From contig CAIXQW010000081.1 in the NCBI GenBank assembly GCA_903921675.1, positions 1-36,855 of the forward strand: a stretch of 36,855 nt of DNA. Reading direction: 5' to 3'. The notes below the pieces were generated by a model. The model made no database searches. It saw only the letters and a program-made list of their open reading frames with translations, and was not told the DNA's origin. Origin of the DNA: an uncultured bacterium (GTDB lineage Bacteria > Bacteroidota > Bacteroidia > Chitinophagales > Chitinophagaceae). The position numbers and the translations under genes were made by a program. Numbering within the stretch: the stretch's first letter is position 1; each line of letters starts with the position of its first letter. Of the stretch, positions 27,473 through 36,855 are shown piece by piece.

Positions 27473-30316
27473 ATGGCGCAAAAACTTTTTTTATTAGATG
27501 CAATGGCATTAATTTATCGTGCTTATTTTGCTTTGGCTAAAAACCCACGCATTACCAGTGATGGCATAAATACCAATGCACAATATGGTTTTACAACTAC
27601 TTTGTTAGATATTTTAAATAAAGAAAAACCCACGCATATTGCAGTAGCATTCGATCACTATGCACCTACAGAGCGACACGCTGATTATGAGTTTTACAAA
27701 GCCAATCGCGAGGCTGCACCAGAAGATTTAATTGCAAGCTTACCAGATATTAAAGAAATTTTAAATGGCTTTAATATTCCAATATTAGAAGTACCTGGCT
27801 ATGAAGCAGATGATATTATTGGCACAGTTGCTCACATGGCTGCTGCTGAGGGCTTTGATGTATTTATGGTAACACCAGATAAAGATTATGGTCAATTAGT
27901 GACAGATAAAGTTTTTATTTGGAAACCACCTGCCTATGGCAATCCCTTTGAAATTATGGATGTAGAAAAAGTTTGCGCAAAATGGGGCATTCAAAGAGTA
28001 TCGCAAGTAATAGATTTATTAGGGCTGATGGGAGATGCTAGTGATAATATTCCTGGCATACCTGGTGTAGGCGAAAAAACCGCAGCTAAGTTATTAGAGC
28101 AATATGATACGTTAGAAAATGTTTTAGCAAATGCACACAATGTAAAAGGTAAAATGGGTGAAAAAATAGCAGCAGGTGCAGATAGTGCTATCATGAGTAA
28201 AAAGTTAGCTACAATTATTATGAATGTGCCTGTAATCTTTGATGCTACAGATTTTCAGCATGACCCTCCAAATATAGATGCTTTAACAGAAGTATTTAAT
28301 CGCTTAGAGTTTCGTACACTAGGCAAGCGTATTTTAGGCGATACTTTTCTGGTAAATACAGCTAGTAAAACAACCGTTGCGCCTGCTAATGCTATGCCAG
28401 ATTTGTTTGGATTGCAAGCAGCAGGTATTACTTCGGCAATGCCTAATACGGTAGTAGAGCAGTCACAAGATTTATTTTCTGCACCAGCTAATTTTAACAC
28501 AATTGCAGATGTTAGCCACGATTATGTTTGTGCAGATACAAGTGAAAAAATTAATGATTTACTTGCAATTTTAACAGCAAATCACACTATCTGTTTTGAT
28601 ACCGAAACTACCAATACAGATGCTAACCTTGCAGATATTGTAGGTATGAGTTTTAGTGTAGAACCTCACAAAGCGTATTATGTACCATTGGCAAAAGATG
28701 CGCAAGATGTTAAAAATATATTACAACAATTTGCAATTATTTTTAATGACGAAAGTAGAACTTGGATTGGTCATAATATTAAATACGATATTTTAATCTT
28801 AAAATGGTGTGGATTTTCTATAAAAGGAAAATTGGTAGACACTATGCTAGCGCATTATTTGGTAGAGCCAGAAGGCAGACGCAGCATGGACATATTAAGT
28901 GAGCAGTATTTAAATTACAAGCCTGTTTCTATTACAGATTTAATAGGCCCAAAAGGAAAATTTCAGGGCAATATGCGTGATGTAGAAATTGAAAAAGTAA
29001 CGGAATATGCAGCAGAAGATGCGGATGTAACTTTACAGCTTAATTCAATTTTACAAAAAGAATTAAAAGATAAAGATGTAGAAAAATTATTTAATAATAT
29101 AGAATGCCCACTGGTAAATGTGTTGGCAGATATGGAAATAGAAGGTGTGCGGATAGACAATGATTTTTTAAATAAATATAGCGTGGAGCTAGAGAAAGAA
29201 ATTAAATTGGCAGAAGAAAGTGTATTTAAACAAGCCGATTATCGTTTCAATTTAGCATCGCCAAAACAACTAGGCGAAGTGCTGTTTGATAAATTACAAC
29301 TAGACCCAAAAGCGAAAAAAACTGGCAAGAGCGGCCAATATGCTACTGGAGAGGAAGTACTTAGCAAGCTAGCTAGCAAGCATAAAATAGTAGATGATAT
29401 TTTAACTTTCCGCGAGTTGAGTAAATTAAAAAGTACTTATGTAGATAGTTTGCCATTACTTATCAATCCGCGAACCAATCGCATACATACGAGCTACAAC
29501 CAAGCTGTAGCTGTTACGGGTAGGCTTAGTAGTAATGCGCCAAACTTGCAAAATATTCCTATTCGTACAGATAAAGGAAAAGAAATTCGTAAGGCATTTA
29601 TACCACGCGATGCAGAGCATATTTTAATAAGTGCAGATTATAGCCAAATAGAATTACGCATTATTGCTGCTATGGCCAACGACGAAAATATGATTGCAGC
29701 ATTTAAAAATAATATAGATATTCACATAGCTACTGCTGCTAAGGTTTATGGCATAGATGCTAGCGAAGTAAGTAAAGAACAGCGTAGAAATGCCAAGGCT
29801 GTAAACTTTGGAATAATTTATGGACAAAGCGCATTTGGGCTTGCAGAAAATTTAAATATTTCTCGCACAGAAGCTAAAGATATTATAGATACATATTGGT
29901 TGCAATTTAGTAGCATAAAAACCTTTATGGATGCACAAGTAAATAGTGCAAGAGAGTTGGGTTATGTCCAAACTATTTTAGGTAGAAAGCGTTGGCTAAA
30001 AGATATTAATAGTAGCAATCACACAGTGCGTAGTTTTGCAGAACGAAATGCCATTAATATGCCAATACAAGGTAGCGCTGCCGATATGATAAAAATGGCG
30101 ATGATAAAAATTCAAGCCGAAATGAAGCGCAGAAATCTAAAAAGTAAAATGATTCTGCAAGTGCATGATGAGTTGGTTTTTGACGCACATAAATCCGAAG
30201 TAGAAGAACTGAAAGTGCTTATAAAGCAATTGATGGAAAGTGCAATGGCATTACCAAATGGCGTACCAACCACCGCAGAAGTAGGAGTTGGAGAAAACTG
30301 GTTAGCAGCACATTAG
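27473..30316 (+). CDS. polA: DNA polymerase I
   Basis: 947 aa; 5'-3' exonuclease N-terminus, 3'-5' exonuclease motif CFDTETTNTD, polymerase motifs ISADYSQIELRIIA, RRNAKAVNFGIIYG, QVHDELVFD. Confidence 0.97.
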   Translation: MAQKLFLLDAMALIYRAYFALAKNPRITSDGINTNAQYGFTTTLLDILNKEKPTHIAVAFDHYAPTERHADYEFYKANREAAPEDLIASLPDIKEILNGFNIPILEVPGYEADDIIGTVAHMAAAEGFDVFMVTPDKDYGQLVTDKVFIWKPPAYGNPFEIMDVEKVCAKWGIQRVSQVIDLLGLMGDASDNIPGIPGVGEKTAAKLLEQYDTLENVLANAHNVKGKMGEKIAAGADSAIMSKKLATIIMNVPVIFDATDFQHDPPNIDALTEVFNRLEFRTLGKRILGDTFLVNTASKTTVAPANAMPDLFGLQAAGITSAMPNTVVEQSQDLFSAPANFNTIADVSHDYVCADTSEKINDLLAILTANHTICFDTETTNTDANLADIVGMSFSVEPHKAYYVPLAKDAQDVKNILQQFAIIFNDESRTWIGHNIKYDILILKWCGFSIKGKLVDTMLAHYLVEPEGRRSMDILSEQYLNYKPVSITDLIGPKGKFQGNMRDVEIEKVTEYAAEDADVTLQLNSILQKELKDKDVEKLFNNIECPLVNVLADMEIEGVRIDNDFLNKYSVELEKEIKLAEESVFKQADYRFNLASPKQLGEVLFDKLQLDPKAKKTGKSGQYATGEEVLSKLASKHKIVDDILTFRELSKLKSTYVDSLPLLINPRTNRIHTSYNQAVAVTGRLSSNAPNLQNIPIRTDKGKEIRKAFIPRDAEHILISADYSQIELRIIAAMANDENMIAAFKNNIDIHIATAAKVYGIDASEVSKEQRRNAKAVNFGIIYGQSAFGLAENLNISRTEAKDIIDTYWLQFSSIKTFMDAQVNSARELGYVQTILGRKRWLKDINSSNHTVRSFAERNAINMPIQGSAADMIKMAMIKIQAEMKRRNLKSKMILQVHDELVFDAHKSEVEELKVLIKQLMESAMALPNGVPTTAEVGVGENWLAAH

Positions 30317-30525
30317 AATTTTTGTATAACAACCCTAGCATTAAAATTTCTGTAAAAAAAGAATACTCTATTTTTTAGCAATCAAACCATGCATTGCCTA
30401 GGTATCATTTTAAAAGAAGAGAAAATGTAATCTTATTGCAGAAAATATATTTTTTGGCATTAATTCTAAATTCTTGTGATGATAATCAATACCAAAACCA
30501 TGCTTCCAACAATTACCTTTGCCTT

Positions 30526-31176
30526 ATGAATAACACCGCTAAGTTTTTAATTGTTTTTTTTATTATACTGATTGTTGGATTTCTTACTTACTTTAAATAC
30601 CAGCAAGATCATCATTTGCATAACCTGCAAGTACTAGGAGAAGGTGGGCATGTGGTAGGTGCTTTTTCGTTCACAGACCAAGATGGTAAAACAATAACAG
30701 AAAAAGATGTAGATGGTAAAATAAGAATTGTAGAGTATTTTTTTACAACTTGTAAAGGCATCTGCCCAAAGATGAATGAAAACATGGCTAAGGTATATCA
30801 AGTGTTTAAAAACGATGCCGATGTGGTAATACTTAGTCATACTGTAGATCCTGAAACAGATACAGTAGCACAATTAAAAAGATATAGCCAAAAGTTTGAA
30901 GCAAACCCAAGCAAATGGCATTTTTTAACTGGTAAAAAAGAAGACTTGTATCGCAAAGCCATAGAAGATTATTTAGTGACTGCTGCCGATAGTACACAAA
31001 AGAAAATTATTCCATCATTTATTCATACAGAGAGATTTGTATTAATAGATAAATACAATAGAATTCGTGGAAGATTTTACGATGGTACCAATGAAGGCGA
31101 TGTGCAGCAATTAATTGGCGACATTAAGGAGTTAAAAAAAGAAACTGCAGATGCTGGTATGCAAACAAGCAATTAA
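30526..31176 (+). CDS. SCO1/SenC family copper-binding thioredoxin-fold protein (start re-assigned from 30394)
   Basis: MNNTAKFLIVFFIILIVGFLTYF anchor; FFTTCKGICPKMNENM CxxxC; SHTVDPETDT; KWHFLTG. Confidence 0.88.
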   Translation: MNNTAKFLIVFFIILIVGFLTYFKYQQDHHLHNLQVLGEGGHVVGAFSFTDQDGKTITEKDVDGKIRIVEYFFTTCKGICPKMNENMAKVYQVFKNDADVVILSHTVDPETDTVAQLKRYSQKFEANPSKWHFLTGKKEDLYRKAIEDYLVTAADSTQKKIIPSFIHTERFVLIDKYNRIRGRFYDGTNEGDVQQLIGDIKELKKETADAGMQTSN

Positions 31177-31269
31177 TCCAAGCGGTTTGCACTTTTGATT
31201 ATATCTATAAAAATATGGTTTTACTGCAAAATTTTACAAAGCTATGATACTTTAAGCCTAAAGCAGTAA

Positions 31270-31278
31270 TACCTTTGC
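31270..31278 (+). promoter_or_regulatory. TACCTTTGC -7 element upstream of TlpA-like gene
   Basis: TAnnTTTG consensus 27 nt before ATG 31306. Confidence 0.45.
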
Positions 31279-31305
31279 AATACTTAAAACACTTCAAAAT
31301 ATTTT

Positions 31306-32466
31306 ATGTACAAACATTTATTATTATTAGCCTGCGTAGTTAGTATTTTTGCATCTTGTGGAAATGGTAGTTTTTCTGTATCTGGAAAAATAAAAGATAT
31401 GCCAGAACAAAAATTTTATTTAGAAGAATTAGGTGCCAATGCAATAGCATCGTTAGATAGTGGAATGACCAAAGCCGATGGTAGTTTTAGCATAAAAGGA
31501 AAAGGAACAGAAGAAGCTTTATATAGAGTGCGTTTTGCAATGGGCAAATATATAATGCTTGTATTAAAAAATGAAGCTGCTACCATAGCTGGCGATTGGA
31601 ATAATTTAGAAGAGTATCACATAGATGGTAGCCAAGGGAGCCAAACTTTAAAAGTATTTTTAACTGCTTTGCGCGAGCATATTCGCGATGTAAATAGTCT
31701 GGATTATGTAACCAAGCAATTGAGCCAAAAAGGTGGCAATAAAGATAGCATGATGCAAGGTGTGCAAGATGATTTAAGTAGAATGAACAAAGAGTTTGTA
31801 AGCTATGTAAAACAATTTTCAGATACAACTTCTTTAGTGCCTAATGCAGTGTTTGCAGCTAATTTGCTAAATCCAAATATAGAAGGTTATTACTTAAAAA
31901 CATTTTATGATAAGCTACCAAAGCGTTTCCCAAATAGCCAACAAGCAAAAGCATTTGCAGATATTTATAGTAAAAAATTTGCAACTGCGGAAGCTCCAGT
32001 AAAAGATACTTATGTAAAAAAAGATGATGGCAAATACAACGTACGATCAAAGGATGCAGTAGTAGCTACAGAGTTTAGTGCACCTACGCCTGATGGAAAA
32101 ATAGTGGCACTAAGTAGCTTTAAAGGTAAATATGTATTGGTAGATTTTTGGGCAAGTTGGTGTGGCCCATGCCGCGCAGAAAACCCAAATGTATTGGCTG
32201 CTTACAGACAATTTAAAGAAAAAAATTTCGACATCCTGGGTGTAAGTTTAGATGATGATAAAGCCGCGTGGCAAAAAGCAATTGCCGCTGATGGATTGGT
32301 ATGGACACAAATAAGTGAGTTGAAAAAATGGCAAAGTGTAATTGGCAGACAATATAATATTGAATCTATACCGAGCAATGTATTGATAGACCCAGATGGA
32401 TATATCATTGCAAAAGATTTACATGGTGATGAACTAGAAAAAAAATTATTAGAAGTATTAAAGTAA
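31306..32466 (+). CDS. TlpA-like thiol-disulfide oxidoreductase lipoprotein with DUF4369-like N-terminus
   Basis: Lipobox FASCG; C-terminal VDFWASWCGPCRAENPNVLAAY. Confidence 0.9.
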   Translation: MYKHLLLLACVVSIFASCGNGSFSVSGKIKDMPEQKFYLEELGANAIASLDSGMTKADGSFSIKGKGTEEALYRVRFAMGKYIMLVLKNEAATIAGDWNNLEEYHIDGSQGSQTLKVFLTALREHIRDVNSLDYVTKQLSQKGGNKDSMMQGVQDDLSRMNKEFVSYVKQFSDTTSLVPNAVFAANLLNPNIEGYYLKTFYDKLPKRFPNSQQAKAFADIYSKKFATAEAPVKDTYVKKDDGKYNVRSKDAVVATEFSAPTPDGKIVALSSFKGKYVLVDFWASWCGPCRAENPNVLAAYRQFKEKNFDILGVSLDDDKAAWQKAIAADGLVWTQISELKKWQSVIGRQYNIESIPSNVLIDPDGYIIAKDLHGDELEKKLLEVLK

Positions 32467-32614
32467 ACGATAGTTTGCATTCTTAATAATTTTATTTGTG
32501 GTATAGCTTGCATCTGTTTAAATTCCTTTTACTACTATTAAGCCAAAGTTTGTGTCTCAACAAACCTAATCTAATACTAGAGTTCATTTATCAATTTTAA
32601 AAATTACAAAACCA

Positions 32615-33064
32615 ATGCTAAACAAAGCAGCTATACACAACTATTTTTTACAACAAATAGCATCTAAAATGGTAATGCTGCAAAGTAACCTCGACGACCT
32701 TACCATTGCTAGCCAAAACGAAAGCAAAAGCACTGCTGGCGATAAGCACGAAACTGCATTAGCAATGCTACAAATAGAGCAAGTAAATGTGCAGAACCAA
32801 TTAGATGAGTTTGAGTTAAGCAAAAATATTTTAGACAGATTGGATATTACATTGGTAAACGATTCCATTATTCCTGGTAGTTTAATAAAAACCAACAAAG
32901 GATATTTTTACCTAAGTGTAGCCGCTGGTAAAATGGTAGAGGATGGTATCACTATTTTTTCCATGTCGGCAAAGTCCCCATTGGGTAGTAAATTATTAGG
33001 CAAAAAAGTTGGAGAAAAAATTGTGCAGAATAATGTGGAGTATGCAGTGGAAAGGTTTGAGTAA
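32615..33064 (+). CDS. GreA/GreB-like C-terminal domain protein
   Basis: 149 aa; coiled-coil N-terminus with SKSTAGDKHETALAMLQIE, C-terminal FYLSVAAGKMVEDGITIFSMSAKSPLGSKLLGKKVGE resembling the GreA/B C-terminal fold. Confidence 0.7.
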   Translation: MLNKAAIHNYFLQQIASKMVMLQSNLDDLTIASQNESKSTAGDKHETALAMLQIEQVNVQNQLDEFELSKNILDRLDITLVNDSIIPGSLIKTNKGYFYLSVAAGKMVEDGITIFSMSAKSPLGSKLLGKKVGEKIVQNNVEYAVERFE

Positions 33065-33094
33065 TATTATTTCAACCAAAAGTTAGAAGCTTAT

Positions 33095-33105
33095 TAAATT
33101 CATTC
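33095..33105. repeat. left copy of 11-bp direct repeat TAAATTCATTC flanking repeat unit 4 (candidate target-site duplication)
   Basis: Exact match to 33204-33214. Confidence 0.5.
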
Positions 33106-33203
33106 TTTGTGCCTCTTTGTGAAAATTTTTGCGTCACTTTGTGGAATAGTTACACAAAAGCCACGAAGTAGTCACAAAAGCCACAAAAAGGAATAAGGCT
33201 AAA
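33106..33203. repeat. CACAAAG-type palindromic repeat, unit 4
   Basis: TTTGTGCCTCTTTGTGAAAATTTTTGCGTCACTTTGTGGAA ... ACACAAAAGCCACGAAGTAGTCACAAAAGCCACAAAAAGG; arms are imperfect reverse complements. Confidence 0.75.
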
Positions 33204-33214
33204 TAAATTCATTC
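33204..33214. repeat. right copy of 11-bp direct repeat TAAATTCATTC
   Basis: Exact match to 33095-33105. Confidence 0.5.
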
Positions 33215-33332
33215 ATAATTTATAAGAGTAATGCATTTTTAAATTCTTCCTTCTTGTATTCTCTTTGTGGAATAATTTTTCTATAGATAAATAATATTTT
33301 TGTTTCTTTGTTATACATATTTCTCAAAAAAC

Positions 33333-33709
33333 ATGAAACAAATGATTGAAAAAACGAAAACGAATTATCTAACATCATACTTGGTTGCGCCATAGAAGTT
33401 CATAAACAATTAGGTCCTGGATTACTAGAATCAGCTTATTAAGAGTGCTTGTATTATGAATTAATAAAAGCCGGTTTATCTGTAATAAAAGAAAAACCAA
33501 TGCTAATCATTTATAAGGATATCAAATTAGATCATGGTTACAGAATAGACTTACTTGTAAATAATAAAGTGGTCATAGAAATTAAAACTGTAGAAGCATT
33601 TACGGATGTTCATGTGGCACAAGTTCTCACCTATTTAAAACTCGGAAATTAGTTATTAAACTTTCATGTAACAACACTTAAATCTGGCATCAAAAGAATA
33701 ATTATTTAA
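33333..33709 (+). pseudogene. GxxExxY family protein (PD-(D/E)XK-like), degraded: N-terminal frameshift plus two in-frame stops
   Basis: Manual conceptual translation: [123 protein letters not shown]; signature GLLESAY and D..ExK (RIDLLVNNKVVIEIKT). Confidence 0.85.
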
Positions 33710-35115
33710 CACTCCTCTTTCAACTCCAATAGCGCCACACTCTCTACATGATGCGTATGCGGAAACATATCTACAGCTTGTACCTTTATTACTTTATATT
33801 TTTCGCTAAGTAGCGCAACATCTCTAGCTTGTGTAGCAGGGTTACAGCTTACATACACAATTCTTGGAGCTGCTATTTCTAATAGTTTATCTACCAAAGC
33901 CTGATGCATACCGGCTCTTGGAGGATCAGTAATCACCACATCAGGCTTGCCATGTGTAGCAAAAAATTCATCGTTACAAATTTTTATTACATCGCCTGCA
34001 TAGAAATGTGCATTCTCCAATTGATTCATGCGTGCATTTTCTTTCGCATCTTCTATGGCTTCTGGTACACTTTCTACTCCAACTATTTTACTTACTTCAT
34101 TGCTACAAAATATACCAATGCTACCAGTGCCGCAGTACAAATCATACAGCACTTCTTTGCCAGTAAATTGCGCAAATTCTCTAGTGATGCGATATAAGTT
34201 TTCTGCCTGCAAAGTATTGGTTTGAAAAAAACTTTTCGGGCTAATTTTAAAAGTAAAGTCTTCTAATTTTTCTGTAATATATCCAGGTCCTTTTACAGTT
34301 ATTACATCCAAATCGTAAATAGTATCATTCATTTTAGTATTGATGGTGTAATGCAACGATGTAATTTGCGGAAATGTATTTTCTAAAAATTGTATCACAT
34401 CGTTTACCACTTCTATATTTTTTTCACCAAATACAATGTTTACCAAAGTTTCGCCTGTAGCAGTGGTGCGTACCATCATATTACGCAATAAACCGTTATT
34501 GTTTTTTATATCGTAAAACGTATATTCTTTTGCTAATGCATAAGCTCGAATACCATTTCTAATTTCGTTTTGCGGCTCAGCCATCAAGTGGCATTTATCA
34601 ATGTCTATCACTTTATCAAACAAGCGTGGTGCATGAAAACCAAGCACATCACTAAGCGGCGAAGCAGTAGTATTTAGCTCCTCATGGCTTAAATATTTTT
34701 TATTGCTAAATGTAAATTCTAGTTTATTTCTGTATTGATATTTTTTTTCACTACCAAGTATTGGTAAATACTCAGTATCTTTTACTCTACCAATGCGCGA
34801 CAATACATCTTTTACTTGCTGCTGTTTATATTGCAGTTGCAGCTCGTAAGGCAGCATCTGCCATTTGCATCCGCCACACACTCCAAAGTGTTGGCAATCT
34901 GCGGCTATTCTGTTTGGGCTAAGGCTTACTATATTTTTCACTCCTGCCTCTGCCCAATCTTTTTTATTTTTTTTAAGATATACATCTACCACATCGCCAG
35001 GCACAACACCTTCTATAAATATTACTTTATTATCTACCCTCGCAATAGATTTTCCTTCAGCAGCATAGGTGTCTACTGTTATGCCAAATAATTCTTTGTT
35101 ACGTTTTTTGCTCAC
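33706..35115 (-). CDS. rlmD: 23S rRNA (uracil-C5)-methyltransferase, RlmD/RumA type
   Basis: 469 aa; TRAM domain N-terminus, CQHFGVCGGCKWQ Fe-S cysteines, FFQTNTLQAENLY, YDLYCGTGSIGIF, TDPPRAGMH, YVSCNPATQARD. Confidence 0.92.
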   Translation of the reverse strand: MSKKRNKELFGITVDTYAAEGKSIARVDNKVIFIEGVVPGDVVDVYLKKNKKDWAEAGVKNIVSLSPNRIAADCQHFGVCGGCKWQMLPYELQLQYKQQQVKDVLSRIGRVKDTEYLPILGSEKKYQYRNKLEFTFSNKKYLSHEELNTTASPLSDVLGFHAPRLFDKVIDIDKCHLMAEPQNEIRNGIRAYALAKEYTFYDIKNNNGLLRNMMVRTTATGETLVNIVFGEKNIEVVNDVIQFLENTFPQITSLHYTINTKMNDTIYDLDVITVKGPGYITEKLEDFTFKISPKSFFQTNTLQAENLYRITREFAQFTGKEVLYDLYCGTGSIGIFCSNEVSKIVGVESVPEAIEDAKENARMNQLENAHFYAGDVIKICNDEFFATHGKPDVVITDPPRAGMHQALVDKLLEIAAPRIVYVSCNPATQARDVALLSEKYKVIKVQAVDMFPHTHHVESVALLELKEEC

Positions 35116-35242
35116 TTTTTGATTTCGTTATTTGCTTGTAAAAGTTGTAAAGGTAACAAGCTATTTTCTTTTTCAACCACTTTGTATAATTATGTTTGTA
35201 TGGTAATTAAATAAATAAAAATAATTTTTAAATTAGTACACA

Positions 35243-36682
35243 ATGAAAAAAGTATTATTTACTATTTGTCTTAGCGTTTTAGTAATAGCAGGTTTAGCAA
35301 AAGATGGTTTTCATGTAAAAGGAACAATTCGCAACAATACGGATTCATTAGTATTTTTTTGCTACTACTTTGGCAGTGGCACCACGGTGCAAAAAATAGA
35401 TAGCGCAAAGCTTACACCAGGCACTGCTACTATAGATATGAAAGCGGATAGAAAAATCACCTCTGGTATTTATATGCTATTATTTGCAGATAAAAGCCCG
35501 CAGGTAGAAATGATTGTAGAAAATGGTAAAGAAATTGATTTTGATTTTGATAAAGCAGATTTTACCAATAGCATGAAGTTTGTAAACGACGAAAACAATA
35601 CTCGCTTCTATGATGATAAAAAATTCATTGCATCTCTAAACCCGCGCATTACAGAGCTTGGTAAAAAATTAGAAGGTGGCAAAAAGAAAGACACAACTTA
35701 TGTAAATGAGCAATACGAAATTATTAACCAAAGCATTTTTAAATACCGCGACGATTTAATAGCCAAAGACCCTGCAAGTATTTTATCTGTATTGTACACT
35801 GCAATGAAAGAACCTGTCATGCCAAAAAATATTACTGCTATGAAAGAAGGTAGAACCAAAGACAGTTTAAAGTTTGTGTACTACAAAAATAATTATTGGA
35901 ACAACTGGAATTTTGGCGATGATAGATTGATATATGCACCATTATTAGAAGCTAAATTGACCAACTACTTTAAGCTAGTACCAAGCATACCCGATAGCTT
36001 TAATGTAGAGGCAGATAGAATTATGAAGCAAGTAACATGCAATACCGATATGTATAAATTTTCGTTTTGGTGGATGACGCGTTATGCTGGTGTAAGCAAA
36101 GTAATGGGCATGGATGAAAGCTATGTGTATATGATAGAAAAATACGTAATGGGGCGCGATTATTGTGGGCATTTAGATAGTGCTACAAAAGCAGCTTATG
36201 TTACAGATGCACAAAAAATTGGTCCAAATACAATGGGGAAAAAAGGTAGAAATATAGAAATGCCAGATGATAAAGAAGTACCACAAACACTTTGGAACAC
36301 CTGCACCAAAGGCGACTTTACAGTACTTGCATTTTACGACCCTACCTGCCACCACTGCGAAAAAGAAGTACCAAGTATGGACAGCATGTTGAACATTGTA
36401 GAAAAAGAAGAAGGCATAAAAATTATGAGATTTGCTGTAGAAAACGCAGATGAAGATGTAAAATGGCACAAGTTTATAGAAGATAAAAAACTACACAACC
36501 ATTGGGTGCATGTACACAACCCTAGCCGCATAGGCAACTACCGCGCCGACTACAATGTATATAGCAATCCCATCTTTTATTTGTTAGATAAAGACGCCAT
36601 TATAATAGGCAAACGCATAGACCATAGTAATATTGGTGGTTTAATTAAGCATTTGAATGACGAGAAGAAGAAGGGGAAATAA
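35243..36682 (+). CDS. thioredoxin-like protein with DUF4369/DUF5106-like N-terminal region
   Basis: Signal peptide; FHVKGTIRNNTDSLVFFCYYF; redoxin active site FYDPTCHHCEKEVPSMDSM. Confidence 0.82.
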   Translation: MKKVLFTICLSVLVIAGLAKDGFHVKGTIRNNTDSLVFFCYYFGSGTTVQKIDSAKLTPGTATIDMKADRKITSGIYMLLFADKSPQVEMIVENGKEIDFDFDKADFTNSMKFVNDENNTRFYDDKKFIASLNPRITELGKKLEGGKKKDTTYVNEQYEIINQSIFKYRDDLIAKDPASILSVLYTAMKEPVMPKNITAMKEGRTKDSLKFVYYKNNYWNNWNFGDDRLIYAPLLEAKLTNYFKLVPSIPDSFNVEADRIMKQVTCNTDMYKFSFWWMTRYAGVSKVMGMDESYVYMIEKYVMGRDYCGHLDSATKAAYVTDAQKIGPNTMGKKGRNIEMPDDKEVPQTLWNTCTKGDFTVLAFYDPTCHHCEKEVPSMDSMLNIVEKEEGIKIMRFAVENADEDVKWHKFIEDKKLHNHWVHVHNPSRIGNYRADYNVYSNPIFYLLDKDAIIIGKRIDHSNIGGLIKHLNDEKKKGK

Positions 36683-36855
36683 GGATTAAAATATTTAATC
36701 TGGTCTTACAGAGTTATTCTCTTGTAAGTTTTGCTATATGGAATTAGCACATTTTTATTTAAATTAAATATTTCAGAATTAGAAAACTTATTGATACTTA
36801 AAAAAAGTAGTTATTTTTGAAAATATGATTTAAAAATAATTGTCCAAATAGTAAA

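Noticed and set aside
36173-36537. Minus-strand ORFs opposite the DUF5106-like gene
   Set aside because: Cys/Phe-rich shadow frames within a supported CDS.

Overview
AT-rich Bacteroidetes-type chromosomal window, judged from T9SS C-terminal sorting signals, TAnnTTTG promoter cores and gene content. Most of it is ordinary housekeeping and metabolic genes: terC-like, hutH, a large T9SS-sorted LamG protein, yceI-like, adk, mfd, BaiN/HI0933-like flavoprotein, PhnA-like, RluE-like, Crp/Fnr, FkbM-like, DUF4397, UbiD family, M28 peptidase, gcvT, class D beta-lactamase-like, MerR, polA, SCO1/SenC, several thioredoxin-fold proteins, GreA/B-like and rlmD. The accessory signal is concentrated in intergenic DNA. 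(i) Four copies of an approximately 95-110 bp imperfect palindromic element built from CACAAAGG(C/A)CAC..CTTTGTG arms. Two are in tandem after hutH, one lies between two near-identical terminators at 6.6 kb, and one is flanked by an 11-bp perfect direct repeat at 33.1 kb. (ii) A decayed GxxExxY-family (PD-(D/E)XK-like) gene at 33.33-33.71 kb, immediately beside the fourth repeat. Together these suggest a REP/RAYT-like arrangement in which a small nuclease-fold protein is linked to dispersed hairpin elements; this is the best candidate here for an under-described system. (iii) A deleted IS3-like element (15390-16213) with intact 17-bp terminal inverted repeats. No rRNA, tRNA or CRISPR array was recognised.
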